From Aquarana catesbeiana (lineage: Eukaryota > Chordata > Amphibia > Anura > Ranidae): a stretch of DNA of 64,000 nt. This document shows positions 48,157 through 59,973 of the stretch, one piece after another (within the stretch, counting starts at the first letter, position 1; the number at the start of each line of letters is the position of its first letter). The stretch is taken from NCBI RefSeq assembly GCF_042186555.1, contig NC_133333.1, positions 223,512,757-223,576,756 of the forward strand. The letters are read 5' to 3'. The notes under the pieces were generated by a model, which did no database searches, was not told where the DNA came from, and worked only from the letters and a program-made list of their open reading frames with translations. Made by a program: the position numbers and the translations under genes.

Positions 48157-48620
48157 CAGGGGTCCGCAACCTTTTTCCACTTCCGCCGGATTCAATGTAT
48201 GTGAATGCATAGAGGGCCGCATTCAACTGCTAATAAATTAAGATAATAATAATCCTAACATAATAATAACAGTACAGGTTTATCTCACTTTAAGGTGCTT
48301 CACTAATACAAAACCAGTTCACCCTGAGGGGAGCATGTGGCTGGGGATTCGGATTTTATTGCACCCTCCCCCATCCTGGCACCCAAGGGTGGCTGACGCC
48401 AGCCAGCATGGTCTGCAGATGGGGTCCCTGTCTCTAGGGGTAATGGGGTCCCTGCCCCCAGGGGTGATAGCCCCCTGCCCCCAGAGGGTCCCCCCTCATT
48501 GCATTGTCCTCTGTCCCCCTTCACATCACTCCCATAGTCTCCTCTGCCCCCCCCCTTCTCCCATAGCAAGTTTCCTGTGCCCCAAAAGCAGTGTCCTCTG
48601 TTCCTGCACCCCCCCATCTG
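48157..48620 (+). mobile_element. hAT-like left end and flank of minisatellite
   Basis: CAGGGGTCCGCAACCTTTTT then GCATAGAGGGCCGCATTC. It runs into unassigned C-rich sequence that grades into the 26-bp array. No right end was found, so the array may be internal to this element. Confidence 0.55.
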
Positions 48621-50348
48621 CCCCCATAGTGTCGTCCTGCCCTCTGCCCCCATAGTGTCGTCCTGCCCTCTGCCCCCATAGTGTCGTCTTGCCCTCTGCC
48701 CCCATAGTGTCGTCCTGCCCTCTGCCCCCATAGTGTCGTCCTGCCCTCTGCCCCCATAGTGTCGTCCTGCCCTCTGCCCCCATAGTGTCGTCCTGCCCTC
48801 TGCCCCCATAGTGTCGTCCTGCCCTCTGCCCCCATAGTGTCGTCCTGCCCTCTGCCCCCATAGTGTCGTCCTGCCCTCTGCCCCCATAGTGTCGTCCTGC
48901 CCTCTGCCCCCATAGTGTCGTCCTGCCCTCTGCCCCCATAGTGTCGTCCTGCCCTCTGCCCCCATAGTGTCGTCCTGCCCTCTGCCCCCATAGTGTCGTC
49001 CTGCCCTCTGCCCCCATAGTGTCGTCCTGCCCTCTGCCCCCATAGTGTCGTCCTGCCCTCTGCCCCCATAGTGTCGTCCTGCCCTCTGCCCCCATAGTGT
49101 CGTCCTGCCCTCTGCCCCCATAGTGTCGTCCTGCCCTCTGCCCCCATAGTGTCGTCCTGCCCTCTGCCCCCATAGTGTCGTCCTGCCCTCTGCCCCCATA
49201 GTGTCGTCCTGCCCTCTGCCCCCATAGTGTCGTCCTGCCCTCTGCCCCCATAGTGTCGTCCTGCCCTCTGCCCCCATAGTGTCGTCCTGCCCTCTGCCCC
49301 CATAGTGTCGTCCTGCCCTCTGCCCCCATAGTGTCGTCCTGCCCTCTGCCCCCATAGTGTCGTCCTGCCCTCTGCCCCCATAGTGTCGTCCTGCCCTCTG
49401 CCCCCATAGTGTCGTCCTGCCCTCTGCCCCCATAGTGTCGTCCTGCCCTCTGCCCCCATAGTGTCGTCCTGCCCTCTGCCCCCATAGTGTCGTCCTGCCC
49501 TCTGCCCCCATAGTGTCGTCCTGCCCTCTGCCCCCATAGTGTCGTCCTGCCCTCTGCCCCCATAGTGTCGTCCTGCCCTCTGCCCCCATAGTGTCGTCCT
49601 GCCCTCTGCCCCCATAGTGTCGTCCTGCCCTCTGCCCCCATAGTGTCGTCCTGCCCTCTGCCCCCATAGTGTCGTCCTGCCCTCTGCCCCCATAGTGTCG
49701 TCCTGCCCTCTGCCCCCATAGTGTCGTCCTGCCCTCTGCCCCCATAGTGTCGTCCTGCCCTCTGCCCCCATAGTGTCGTCCTGCCCTCTGCCCCCATAGT
49801 GTCGTCCTGCCCTCTGCCCCCATAGTGTCGTCCTGCCCTCTGCCCCCATAGTGTCGTCCTGCCCTCTGCCCCCATAGTGTCGTCCTGCCCTCTGCCCCCA
49901 TAGTGTCGTCCTGCCCTCTGCCCCCATAGTGTCGTCCTGCCCTCTGCCCCCATAGTGTCGTCCTGCCCTCTGCCCCCATAGTGTCGTCCTGCCCTCTGCC
50001 CCCATAGTGTCGTCCTGCCCTCTGCCCCCATAGTGTCGTCCTGCCCTCTGCCCCCATAGTGTCGTCCTGCCCTCTGCCCCCATAGTGTCGTCCTGCCCTC
50101 TGCCCCCATAGTGTCGTCCTGCCCTCTGCCCCCATAGTGTCGTCCTGCCCTCTGCCCCCATAGTGTCGTCCTGCCCTCTGCCCCCATAGTGTCGTCCTGC
50201 CCTCTGCCCCCATAGTGTCGTCCTGCCCTCTGCCCCCATAGTGTCGTCCTGCCCTCTGCCCCCATAGTGTCGTCCTGCCCTCTGCCCCCATAGTGTCGTC
50301 CTGCCCTCTGCCCCCATAGTGTCGTCCTGCCCTCTGCCCCCATAGTGT
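48621..50348. repeat. 26-bp minisatellite, about 66 near-identical copies
   Basis: Unit begins CCCCCATAGTGTCGTCC and ends TGCCCTCTG. 1728 bp divided by 26 gives 66.5 copies. By eye the only variant is CTTGC for CCTGC in the third unit (48689). 26 is not a multiple of three and the minus strand lacks stops, so all three minus frames stay open for more than 600 codons. No codon evidence supports a gene. Confidence 0.98.
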
Positions 50349-52633
50349 ATATATTTGAAAATTGATCCATCCTGTAGGTGTAACATTTCAAGGCCGTGTA
50401 TGTAGGCTGCTGTTGCCTTCTGCAAATGCCAGTTGCCTGGCAGTCATAATGATCCTGTGGCTTCCTTGGTGCAGAATAAATTTATAGATTAGAAGTTCTG
50501 ACTTCATTTTGATTTTGCTGACTGCGCACTTGTTTCAAGAAGTATTGAAGTCAAAGAAAATAAGCACAATAGCCAAGCAGTTGGCATTTTCAAAGGAATG
50601 TCTGCTATGGTAGCTTACATAACCCACAGGTTTCCTTTGAGTCCCATTTGGTGGGATGTGTCGTTGGCGATATACTGCGTCTGCATTACATTGATCTTTG
50701 TCTTATTTGGAGCACTGCTCATTAGAGGATAGCGGTTTACTTTATCATAGAGTAGATGGTATTAAAGAATCCATTTTTAGTTGGCATATGGTGATTTAAC
50801 TGACGCATACTAGGCTTCCATGCCAGATTGGTCTACCGTTGTTTTGGGTATTAAACCTTAATGCAGGTGATTGTTACATTGCATCACAGTAATAAATTGG
50901 GTCTTACAAACCAGGCTATTAACCTAATAGAATTTATTTCAGCAGCACAAACTTGCTCACAATGGCAATATTTCACCTGCTGCTCATTAGAGACTAGGCT
51001 ATGCTTTCCGCATTTAGACGATCGCCGCAAAGCCCCGACTCTCTGCTGGGTTCGTGAATTGTGTGCAGAGGTTGATCGAGCCAGCCAAGGAAAAGAAAAA
51101 AAAAAAATAGAATAATGGGGTGGTAAAGCAAATTAAGACTTTGTGGCTGCTGAGAGTCCTGTACAGCCAGACACTGCAGGTCTTTGAAGCAGATTTTACA
51201 AGCACTGCTGCATTTGGTCGTCTTTTTTTTTTTTTTTTTTTTAAAGGGTCAGTTCAGACAGATGGCCATCTGAGTCTCCCACTGGGACTTGAGGACTGTC
51301 GGCGACTTGAGCGGTGGGGGGGGGGGGGGGGATTTCTTCTCTGATTTGCTCCAGAAAGCACTTTATTCCTCCTGTGTATTATTATAATGTGAAAAAGGGG
51401 AACATTGGGGCAGTTTAGAACCTTTTGGAATTGCTGTGTAAGGTGGATGGATCTGGCACCCCAACAGAAAATCCTAGAGAGGTACAAGGCTGGCCATACA
51501 TTATGAGGTCTAACCTAAACACTTTCAATTTGTATGCAATCAGGCAGGCCCTTGCACTACATAGTTGAAGGTAAATATAAAGGAAATTGAATAAGAAAAT
51601 TTTATAATGTAGGGCCAGCTTAAGAGATTCAACCTGTCATCCTTTGCCCAAAGTAATAAAAAAAATAAAAAATACATTGGGGTAGTATTATCCTATTAAT
51701 GTGGCTACAAAGTTGTCTTAATCTTACAAAATGGGCACTTTCATACTACCTGCCTGCATATTGACTCCCCTTTCTTCTAAAGTGCCCTAGAATGTAAATG
51801 AATTGTCTGGTCCATCTCCCTGTTGGGATCAGGAAGGGGCAAGGCCAAGCCTAGACTTCCAAGAAGAGGTCATTATTTGCATAGCGATACCCCTGGGTCT
51901 TGGGCTCCTGAGGCACTCTAGAAGCAAGATTATTACAACCACAGGTACACTTTAATGGGGAACTATGTTGTATTTTTTTGGGAAGAGTGCTTTTGAATTA
52001 GTGTTGTAATGTTTACCTAAAAGATTTACCTGCTTGAGTTCCATATTTTGATACAAAAATGTAAACGCTCCTCCTCAGTGGTTACTTGTAGATGAAGGAA
52101 TATGATTAGCATCCCTGCTTAAAGGCTACTTGTTTGTAAAGAAATATGAGGGCTGCCATTGCTGACTTGGATGTCTGGCTGTTTACTAACCTGGCCTTGA
52201 GTGAAGGTCAGAACTCTGTATACATGTTCCTCAGAAAGAATTGAAGACACTGGATCAACATGTCATCCAGGCAACTAACATTTTTGAAAGCTGACAATAT
52301 TTGGCTTCATTTTCTCTTGTTAGTTTCCTGTAACCATTGGGGAACTCATTGAAATGCGCACATATTGGCTCTTTACCAAGAATGCCAATTGGCTTCAAGG
52401 CCACCTTTGTCTCTAGGCATCCAAGCTTGCCTCCGGGCCCATGTTAGTTTTAGCAGTAGGCCATGTTGGACTTTGGACATCTATAAATTGTAAAGGTCCG
52501 GACATTGGCAACCTTACATCTGCTCACGTGAGCTGCTAAAATACTCGATTGGCTGTTTGAAGTAGGTGTTGCCTGTCAATCAGCACTGTGGGAAAAAGTG
52601 TTTTGATTTTCCACATTCTTTGTCTGTCTAGGC
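50349..52633. other. Unassigned sequence, largely low-copy in appearance
   Basis: A T run (51224-51242), a G run (51315-51331), and a GGCTGGCCATACATTATGAGG phrase near 51489 of a recurring old repeat (first 20 bases quoted as GGCTGGCCATACATTATGAG). No gene is supported. Confidence 0.4.
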
Positions 52634-53078
52634 AAGAGGTCTTTAAAATTTCCAAATAAAGGGCCTGTTTACGGTCCCTCAGACTTCAGGAGGGCTGGAT
52701 TGTTGCTGGTAGAAGTAGAAGATGTTCCAGCAAAAAAATTACATAGCGCCTGTGGTCCGTAGGAGGAGGATTGGTGCCCCATCATTGGTGTTGGGGAAGG
52801 AATGGTGTCCCATCATTGGTGTTGGGGGGTGGGAGGAATAGTTCCCCATCATTGGTGTATAATAATTTTATATCAGTGGGAGGAATTATGCCCCACTTTT
52901 TGTGTCTGACAGGAAAAATGCCCCATTGTTGGTGCCGGTGAGAGGAGTAGTTCACTACTTTTGGTGTCAGGGGAAGGAATAGTGTCTGATGTCAATGAGA
53001 GGAACAGTGCCCCAAGGGCCAGATAAAGGCAGGCAAAGGACTACGTCCAGCCTCTGGGCTGCAGTTTGGAGACCACTA
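52634..53078 (-). mobile_element. hAT-like element, family of 38731, with perfect duplication
   Basis: The left end is AAGAGGTCTTTAAAATTTCC (C to A at position 1), the right end GCAGTTTGGAGACCACTA. GTCTAGGC flanks both sides (52626-52633 and 53079-53086). The interior has imperfect repeats with CCCATCATTGGTGTTGG. Confidence 0.93.
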
Positions 53079-53165
53079 GTCTAGGCTACTGGTGCCCAAT
53101 ACTCATGGTAAGTCCTTGGAAACCAACAATCTGTAGTTGGGAGTAGGAGTATATAGAGTGGGAGT

Positions 53166-53198
53166 ATGTATGTGTGTGTGTATGTATGTATGTATGTA

Positions 53199-53286
<88 letters not shown>
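53166..53286. repeat. TGTA/TA microsatellite
   Basis: TATG repeats, then about 37 TA units, then CACATACATACACAC. Confidence 0.95.
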
Positions 53287-53292
<6 letters not shown>

Positions 53293-53434
53293 CATACACA
53301 CATTTTTTTCAAAGTGGTTATAACAGTGATCTCTACTGCCCATTCTAATAGTCTTCTGCAGCATGTCTCTGACCATTTCTTCTTGCATTACATATTTTTA
53401 CAATATATCTAAATTCAAATCATTTTTTTAAAAT

Positions 53435-53752
53435 TTTGGATAGAGTAAGGAATGGTTAAAGCCACTGTCGCTTTTCTTTTTGCTGTCTGTTTCCATTAGG
53501 GAGATTTCCCTTCACTTCCTGTCCCATAGAATCATAAGGAAGTAAGATTTAATCTTTCCAATGTGTGTTCTGGTTCTGGTTACAACTCGCAATTTTAGAT
53601 TCCCCCTACTTTCATTCCAGTGACATTTAATTATCTGGACTATTGGAGAGGGTGAGTCTCCCTACCAGGAACACCAACGGGCATAAAAAAAAAAGTGGCA
53701 CCACTTTATCCAAATCTATAAAAAAACTAAATTGCCTTTAGTTATACTTTGT
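53435..53752. mobile_element. Copy of the GGATTTCCCTTCACTTCC repeat family
   Basis: TTTGGATAGAGTAAGGAATG, GGGAGATTTCCCTTCACTTC and CTAAATTGCCTTTAGTTATA mark it as a relative of the cluster at 43584. Diverged. Confidence 0.65.
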
Positions 53753-53819
53753 AGGGTGTGGGTCTTAGGATCCTTCCTTCTCTGCCTTGGGGGTCTCTTC
53801 TGGAGGGCCCTTCACAAAC

Positions 53820-53980
53820 TACTTACTGGTCATCTTCAGCTGATCATGAGGAGCGAGTTAGTACTTGGTTGTCTTCTGCTGACCATAAGAAGCGGGCTAG
53901 TACTCGTTGGTCGTCTTCCGCTGACCATAAGAAGCGGGCTAGTACTCGTTGGTCGTCTTCCGCTGACCATGAGGAGTGAG
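53820..53980. repeat. 42-bp tandem repeat, about 3.5 units
   Basis: GCTGACCATAAGAAGCGGGC recurs at 53878 and 53920, with GCTGATCATGAGGAGCGAGT at 53839 and GCTGACCATGAGGAGTGAGG at 53962. The first period is 39 bp and the next two are 42 bp, all multiples of three. Confidence 0.9.
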
Positions 53981-54995
53981 GTCTGCCAGGCCTTTTGGCT
54001 AGGTAGATCTAAGTGCTAAGTGTGCCTTGCCCCCTTCAGGAGTCTTGCGCCACGGGTGGGGTGGTCAGAGAAGGATCCTTTTTCTTCAGGAGGGGGCCAC
54101 ATATCCTCCAGTCTTTGCCAATTTCCCGCTGCCCAGACTGAACAGTGTTACTTTATCATATAGTTGCAGTTAGGTTTTGGCATTCTTGTACATGTTGCTT
54201 TTTATCATCTTCCTTCCTCCCCCCTGACGTCTTCTGCCTGCGCTATGTACCCAAACGCGGCAGGTTAAATTTATCTGCAGCGTGAACGAGGTTTTGATCA
54301 TACATGCATTCTGCTGCTTATCATAGATCAGACTGCTTCAATAGCTGGCGGCTGATTTGAGATTTAGCTTTGTCAGACGTTTTATTTAAATTCTGTAGAA
54401 TCTACACACAGTACAGTTTTGTGCCTCTGGGGCTTTCCTGCAGATTGGAGGTTGCTTAGCGCAGGGTATTGTCTGCACACGCTGTGCCGGACGGCTAAGC
54501 AAAAAAAAAGATGCTTCCAAAACTGTCATTGCTGGCGGAGGTGATAGCTAAGCAGGGCACGTAGAAGAAGACTTCCTAGTCTCAGGGATGGTCAGATACA
54601 ACACATTGCAGTACTGTATTATTCTACTTTATTATTTTACTATTTGGTTCTAGCAATTTGAAAAGCATTTTTGATCATCAGTGGGGATCTTTGCTTTCCT
54701 AAAAAAAAATAAATACATTTTCTTTCTATGGGTTTACATTTTTTCACAGTTCCTCCATTCAAATGTTAAATTAAAATGGGATTCAGAGCTTTAATCTGCT
54801 TATGTTTTTGCCTTCCTTGATTCTTCCCCAATCCCTTTTCTCCATCAACATGCTAATGAAATGTTTAGATAAAATCTTTCTTTTTTTCATTCCGTACCTT
54901 ATTTTAGACCCAGTGGTGTCACCAGTGTGACTCAGTGCTTCTCTATGTAATGCAGGCAGATCATGGCTGGTGGGTGGGGCTGGCGGGGTGCTGTA
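53981..54995. other. Unassigned sequence, partly low-copy
   Basis: 54230-54560 has balanced composition and no recognised repeat. No gene is supported. Confidence 0.4.
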
Positions 54996-55233
54996 CAGAG
55001 GCGGCTGGTGCTCAATTTTTTGGGGGGGCGGCGGCCCCCCCCAGCCAGCAGTGCTCTGCACCCCGAGCTCACCCCTTTTGAAGCCAATTAGAGCCTCAGG
55101 CTCTACTTGTGTGCTTCGTAAAAAAACAAAAAAAAAAACCCGTTTGAATCCATGCATCTGGCGCCTTGCATGTAGATTACGGGCCAGGCACACGGATTAG
55201 GGGGGCGGCGCCCTGCATGAGCGGCTGCCACTG
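54996..55233. mobile_element. hAT-type MITE (CAGWGGCGGCTG)
   Basis: Left CAGAGGCGGCTGGTGCTC, right CATGAGCGGCTGCCACTG. Flanks GTGCTGTA and ATGCTGTA match at seven of eight. The interior has GAGCCTCAGGCTCTACTTG and an A-rich tract like the element beginning at 12583. Confidence 0.87.
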
Positions 55234-55774
55234 ATGCTGTACATGGCTTCATGAAGACCCCACAGCACCCTGCCTCAGTACTCCTCCCCAGAGCCCTCAC
55301 CCCCTATGCAGGCAGTAGGCTGGCTCTTGAGAGACGTTCTGCAAATATCTAAATTCCTTAATGGTTTCATGTCAGTCTGCAGAATTACCGCTGATACTCA
55401 TTTGCAGCATGCTTGTTTGGGTCTGTGGTTCAAATGTGCTGAAGTCAGACACGGGCAGGGAGCGAACATTTTCATAATGCAGCCCCCATAATTTTCCCAT
55501 TGCAGAGGCACTTTGAAAATACATATTAAGGTTTTCATACACACCGGCTTTCAAGGAAACTTGTTTTATATTGTTTAGCTGGAGCTGACCTTTAGGGCTC
55601 ATTTACACTCCCTTTGATTTTAACACATTAACCCCCTACCACTTCAACAGGCTTTTTTTTTTTTTTATTTATGTGCTTTTGATGCTTCTGTGATGCTTTT
55701 TGAAGTTTGGCAAATGCCCTGCGTGTTGATTTTTTTTTTTTAATATTTGTTTTAAAGGGGGTTAGTAGAACCCT
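55234..55774. other. Unassigned non-coding stretch
   Basis: T runs near 55651-55666 and 55731-55742. No gene supported. Confidence 0.4.
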
Positions 55775-57570
55775 GCTCATTAGTACCCCCAACTCATCAA
55801 TATCCCCACTCGCCAGATCCCCAGCTCATTCATGCCCTTGTTCAGCAGATCCCTGGCTGAGTATTACCCCAAACTCTGCGGACGCTCCGCCTAGCAGTAA
55901 CCCCCAGCTCTGCGGATGCCCCGCTCATTAGTAACCCTCAACCCTGCTGATGCCCCGCTCATCAGTAACCTCCCACTCTGCTGATGCTGCACCCAGTAGT
56001 AACCCCCAGCTCTGCTGATGCCCCACCCAGTAGTAACCTCTACCCTGCTGATGCCCCGCTCATTATTACCCCTCTACCCTGCTGATGCCCCGCTCATTAG
56101 TAAACCTCTACCCTGCTGATGCCCCCCACTTATTACTAACCCCCAGCTCTGCTAATGCCCTGCTCATTAGTAACCCTCAACCCTGCTGATGCCCCGCTTA
56201 GTAGTAACCTCTCGCTCTGCTGATGCTGCACCCAGTAGTAACCTTTAGCTCTGCTGATGCTGCACCCAGTAGTAACCCCCAGCTCTGCTGGTGTCCCGCT
56301 CATTAGTAACCCCTAGCTCTGCTGATCCCCTGCTCATTAGTAACCTCCAGCTCTGCTGATGCCCCACCCAGTAGTAACCTCCAGCTCTGCTGATGCCCCA
56401 CCCAGTAGTAACCTCCAGCTCTGCTGATGCCCCACCCAGTAGTAACCTCCAGCTCTGCTGATGCCCCACCCAGTAGTAACCTCCAGCTCTGCTGATGCCC
56501 CACCCAGTAGTAACCTCCAGCTCTGCTGATGCCCCACCCAGTAGTAACCTCCAGCTCTGCTGATGCCCCACCCAGTAGTAACCTCCAGCTCTGCTGATGC
56601 CCCACCCAGTAGTAACCCCTAGCTCTGCTGATCCCCTGCTCATTAGTAACCTCCAGCTCTGCTGATGCCTCACCCAGTAGTAACCTCCAGCTCTGCTGAT
56701 GCCCCACCCAGTAGTAACCTCCAGCTCTGCTGATGCCCCACCCAGTAGTAACCTCCAGCTCTGCTGATGCCCCACCCAGTAGTAACCTCCAGCTCTGCTG
56801 ATGCCCCACCCAGTAGTAACCTCCAGCTCTGCTGATGCCCCACCCAGTAGTAACCTCCAGCTCTGCTGATGCCCCACCCAGTAGTAACCTCCAGCTCTGC
56901 TGATGCCCCACCCAGTAGTAACCTCCAGCTCTGCTGATGCCCCACCCAGTAGTAACCTCCAGCTCTGCTGATGCCCCACCCAGTAGTAACCTCCAGCTCT
57001 GCTGATGCCCCACCCAGTAGTAACCTCCAGCTCTGCTGATGCCCCACCCAGTAGTAACCTCCAGCTCTGCTGATGCCCCACCCAGTAGTAACCTCCAGCT
57101 CTGCTGATGCCCCACCCAGTAGTAACCTCCAGCTCTGCTGATGCCCCACCCAGTAGTAACCTCCAGCTCTGCTGATGCCCCACCCAGTAGTAACCTCCAG
57201 CTCTGCTGATGCCCCACCCAGTAGTAACCTCCAGCTCTGCTGATGCCCCACCCAGTAGTAACCTCCAGCTCTGCTGATGCCCCACCCAGTAGTAACCTCC
57301 AGCTCTGCTGATGCCCCACCCAGTAGTAACCTCCAGCTCTGCTGATGCCCCACCCAGTAGTAACCTCCAGCTCTGCTGATGCCCCACCCAGTAGTAACCT
57401 CCAGCTCTGCTGATGCCCCACCCAGTAGTAACCTCCAGCTCTGCTGATGCCCCGCCCAGTAGTAACCCTCTACCCTGCTGATGCCCCGCTCATTAGTAAC
57501 CCCCCCAGCTCTGCTGATGCCCCGCTCATTAGTAACCCCCCAGCTCTGCTGATGCCCCGCTCATTAGTGC
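55775..57570. repeat. 34-bp minisatellite, about 52 copies, higher-order structure
   Basis: The core unit has CCAGCTCTGCTGATGCCCCA followed by CCCAGTAGTAACCT. Edge units carry variants with CCGCTCATTAGTAAC and TCTACCCTGCTG. A variant GATCCCCTGCTCATTAGTAA occurs near 56318 and 56626, about nine units apart. 34 is not a multiple of three and the minus strand lacks stops, so minus frames stay open by chance. Confidence 0.97.
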
Positions 57571-58774
57571 CGTCTGCTAGTTTCTCCGGTCTGGAACTTG
57601 CTCACCTTTCTGATGCTCCATGCTGCACACCAGATGTGACGTCTGACCAGACACTTCCAGAATACATACACATGAACTGGAAGTGACTGCTGATGACATC
57701 TTTCTGGTTCGCTTGTTGGTTTCCCAATGCATCCTGGGATATCTCATACCTGCAATACCTCTGAAACAAAATGAAGCTAACTCCAGAATAAAATTCCCTC
57801 AAACGCTGTAGATACTGTTGGCAAGCCTTATGATAGACTTCTATGGAGGCTTCAGAGACTCTTTGAAGCACCAAGAAAGTGGCATGGGGTGTAATTTTTG
57901 AAGCAAAGCAAACACAACATGTGAACAGGACTGTAAGTTTACCATTTTATTCAGTGACGGGCGCTTTGCTTGGCATTCAGAATGCTTTAAAAAAGCGAGT
58001 CCAATATTACATTTTGAAGCAAGTGTAAATGAGCCCTTAAAGCGGAATTAAAGCTGCATCAAAAAAAATGTATAATTTGTCTGCCGGGATCTTTACGTAC
58101 TTGTGGGCACCACATATTGTCACGTTATGGAGACTTACCTGCCAAGTGATCCCCTCCAATGCTGCACTGCCAGCGCTTTTGGTTGTCTTGGGTGCTTCTG
58201 TCTTCTCCTGGTCACCCTTCTGTGTTCAAACTCTTCAGCTGCTTGATTGGGCCACAATGATGTCACTCTGGCGCCTGCCCATGGAAATCGCAGCATACAG
58301 CGGTGCCATGAACTTGCACTGAGCTGCGCATGCGAGGCTCAGTATACATATATGCTAATAGGCAGGGAAAAGTAGTTACAGAAGAGACTAATAGGGTCTC
58401 TTTTTTTTTTTTTTGTAAAAAAAAAAATAAAAAATTCGAACCGGTCAGGTGTAACCGGTCCATGATGACACTGATTAGCACACGGTGACCCCATATAGCA
58501 CATCCAGAAAACTGTTGTTGCAGATTACCAACACTCAGACCTGTGACACATTGACTTTGTATTGGAGAAACGTGGAGAATGCCATTATGGACCTCTCCTT
58601 CTAAAAATTCTACTTGCCTGGCTGTTAGCATTTCAGTACTTTGAATAGCTGACCCAGAATAAGCATAGACCTAAAGACGTCTGACTTTTCTTGCAATTTT
58701 CTGGTCTGCATAAATGTTCCAATGGTCACTGAACCAAAAAGTGTGAACGCAAAACGAAACTTTCTCAATTAACA
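57571..58774. other. Unassigned sequence
   Basis: CTTAAAGCGGAATTAAAGCT at 58037 suggests another TTAA-type repeat end, with no clear partner. Overlapping short frames on both strands have no domain. Confidence 0.4.
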
Positions 58775-59973
58775 TTAAAGTGTTAGTAAAATCTGTCTGT
58801 ATATGCAGTAAGGGGTTAATCCTGCGCATTGTGTAAAAAGGCTGTTTGATCCTGTCTTCTCTGATTCTTTCTTTCTTCCACTTTCCCCAATTCATCTCCT
58901 GATAAGACAGCGCCAGGGGACAGGCTGCACATGCTCAGTTTGGTGTGTTGCTAGAGGTATTTTTTTTTTTTTTCTTGGGAGAGTGCATGTGATCAGCACA
59001 GGGCCAATCAGCACTGTCCAGACAGAGGGTCAGGGGTCCTGCAGCCTCATAGGACAATCAGGGGAGACTGAAAACTCCTCCTTCAAGCTTTAACCAGACA
59101 CTGATAGAAGTCACAAGACTGCTATATACTGCTGATGAGAAAAGGTGTTTGGCAGTTTATATTTACTAAAATAAATAATTGCAGTTTCATGTTCTGTGGG
59201 AGACTAGATACCGTATATACTCGAGTATAAGCCGACCCAAATATAAGCCGAGGCACCTAATTGTACCACAAAAAACTGGGAAAACGTATTGACTCGAGTA
59301 TAAGCCTAGGGTGAGAAATGCGCAGATGCTGTAAGTGGAAAAGAAGGTCAACAATGCCCATTTGCAGCCATAGGTACCCCAAACTTCAAACTCAGTAGTT
59401 AAGGGTTCCTAGATGCCCCCCTAGCTGCAGCCAAAATTTGGGGTCTCTGGATCCAAAGGGTCCCAAAATGACATTGCTGCAGGTGGACACGGTTGACTAA
59501 CTTTGGGGCCCCGTATCTTGGGGCCACTTGGTGCTAGGAACCCCAAATTTGATGTGCAAACCCAGTGGAACTAGAACTACAACAAAGCTGGGGTTCCTAG
59601 CACCAAGTGGCCCCGAGATACAGAGCCCCAAATTCAGTTCGGAACAAGCACTTTTCTGCAGCAGAGAATGTCATTTTCCGAACTGATTTGGGGCCACTTG
59701 GTGCTCGGAACCCCAGCTTTGGATATGTTGTAATGCTAGTTCCACTGGGTTTGCACACCAAATTTGGGGTTCCTAGCACTAAGTGGCCCCGAGATACGGG
59801 GCCCCAAATTTGGTTCGGAAAATGTCATTCTCTGCTGCAGAAAAATGCTTGACTTGAGTATAAGCCGAAGGGGGCATTTTCAGCACAGAAAAATGTGCTG
59901 AAAAACTCGGCTTATACTCGAGTATATACGGTATAGTGAATGCAGGGTCCTGGGTTTAGTAACACTTTTTTAA
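58775..59973. mobile_element. TTAA-ended element, family T, with nested MITE
   Basis: Starts TTAAAGTGTTAGTAAAATC and ends TTTAGTAACACTTTTTTAA. It shares its left part with 30516-30906. The MITE at 59211-59931 interrupts it before its right end. Confidence 0.75.
59211..59931. mobile_element. TA-target MITE with CCGTATATACTCGAG ends
   Basis: Ends CCGTATATACTCGAGTATAA and TTATACTCGAGTATATACGG are exact inverses, with TA on both sides. The sub-terminal phrase is TATAAGCCGA. The interior contains four alternately oriented copies of a 25-40-bp module (59505-59544, 59590-59629, 59690-59714, 59766-59805) built on GGGGCCACTTGGTGCTAGGA. Confidence 0.93.

Noticed and set aside
48303..50425. Minus-strand open frames of 621-662 residues
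   Set aside because: They are translations of the 26-bp minisatellite. All three minus frames are open, which is a property of the unit and not evidence of coding.
53845..53875. 5S rRNA-like TTAGTACTTGG
   Set aside because: Only eleven bases agree with the 5S control region; neighbouring repeat units have diverged versions and no 5S body exists.
53985..54030. U2 snRNA-like GGCCTTTTGGCTA
   Set aside because: Similarity ends after about 25 bases with an insertion, and the rest of U2 is absent.
56245..57421. Minus-strand open frames of 372-380 residues
   Set aside because: Artefacts of the 34-bp minisatellite, open in several frames at once with no domain.
48621..57570. CRISPR-like regular repeats
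   Set aside because: Units are contiguous with no spacers, the context is eukaryotic and no cas genes are present.
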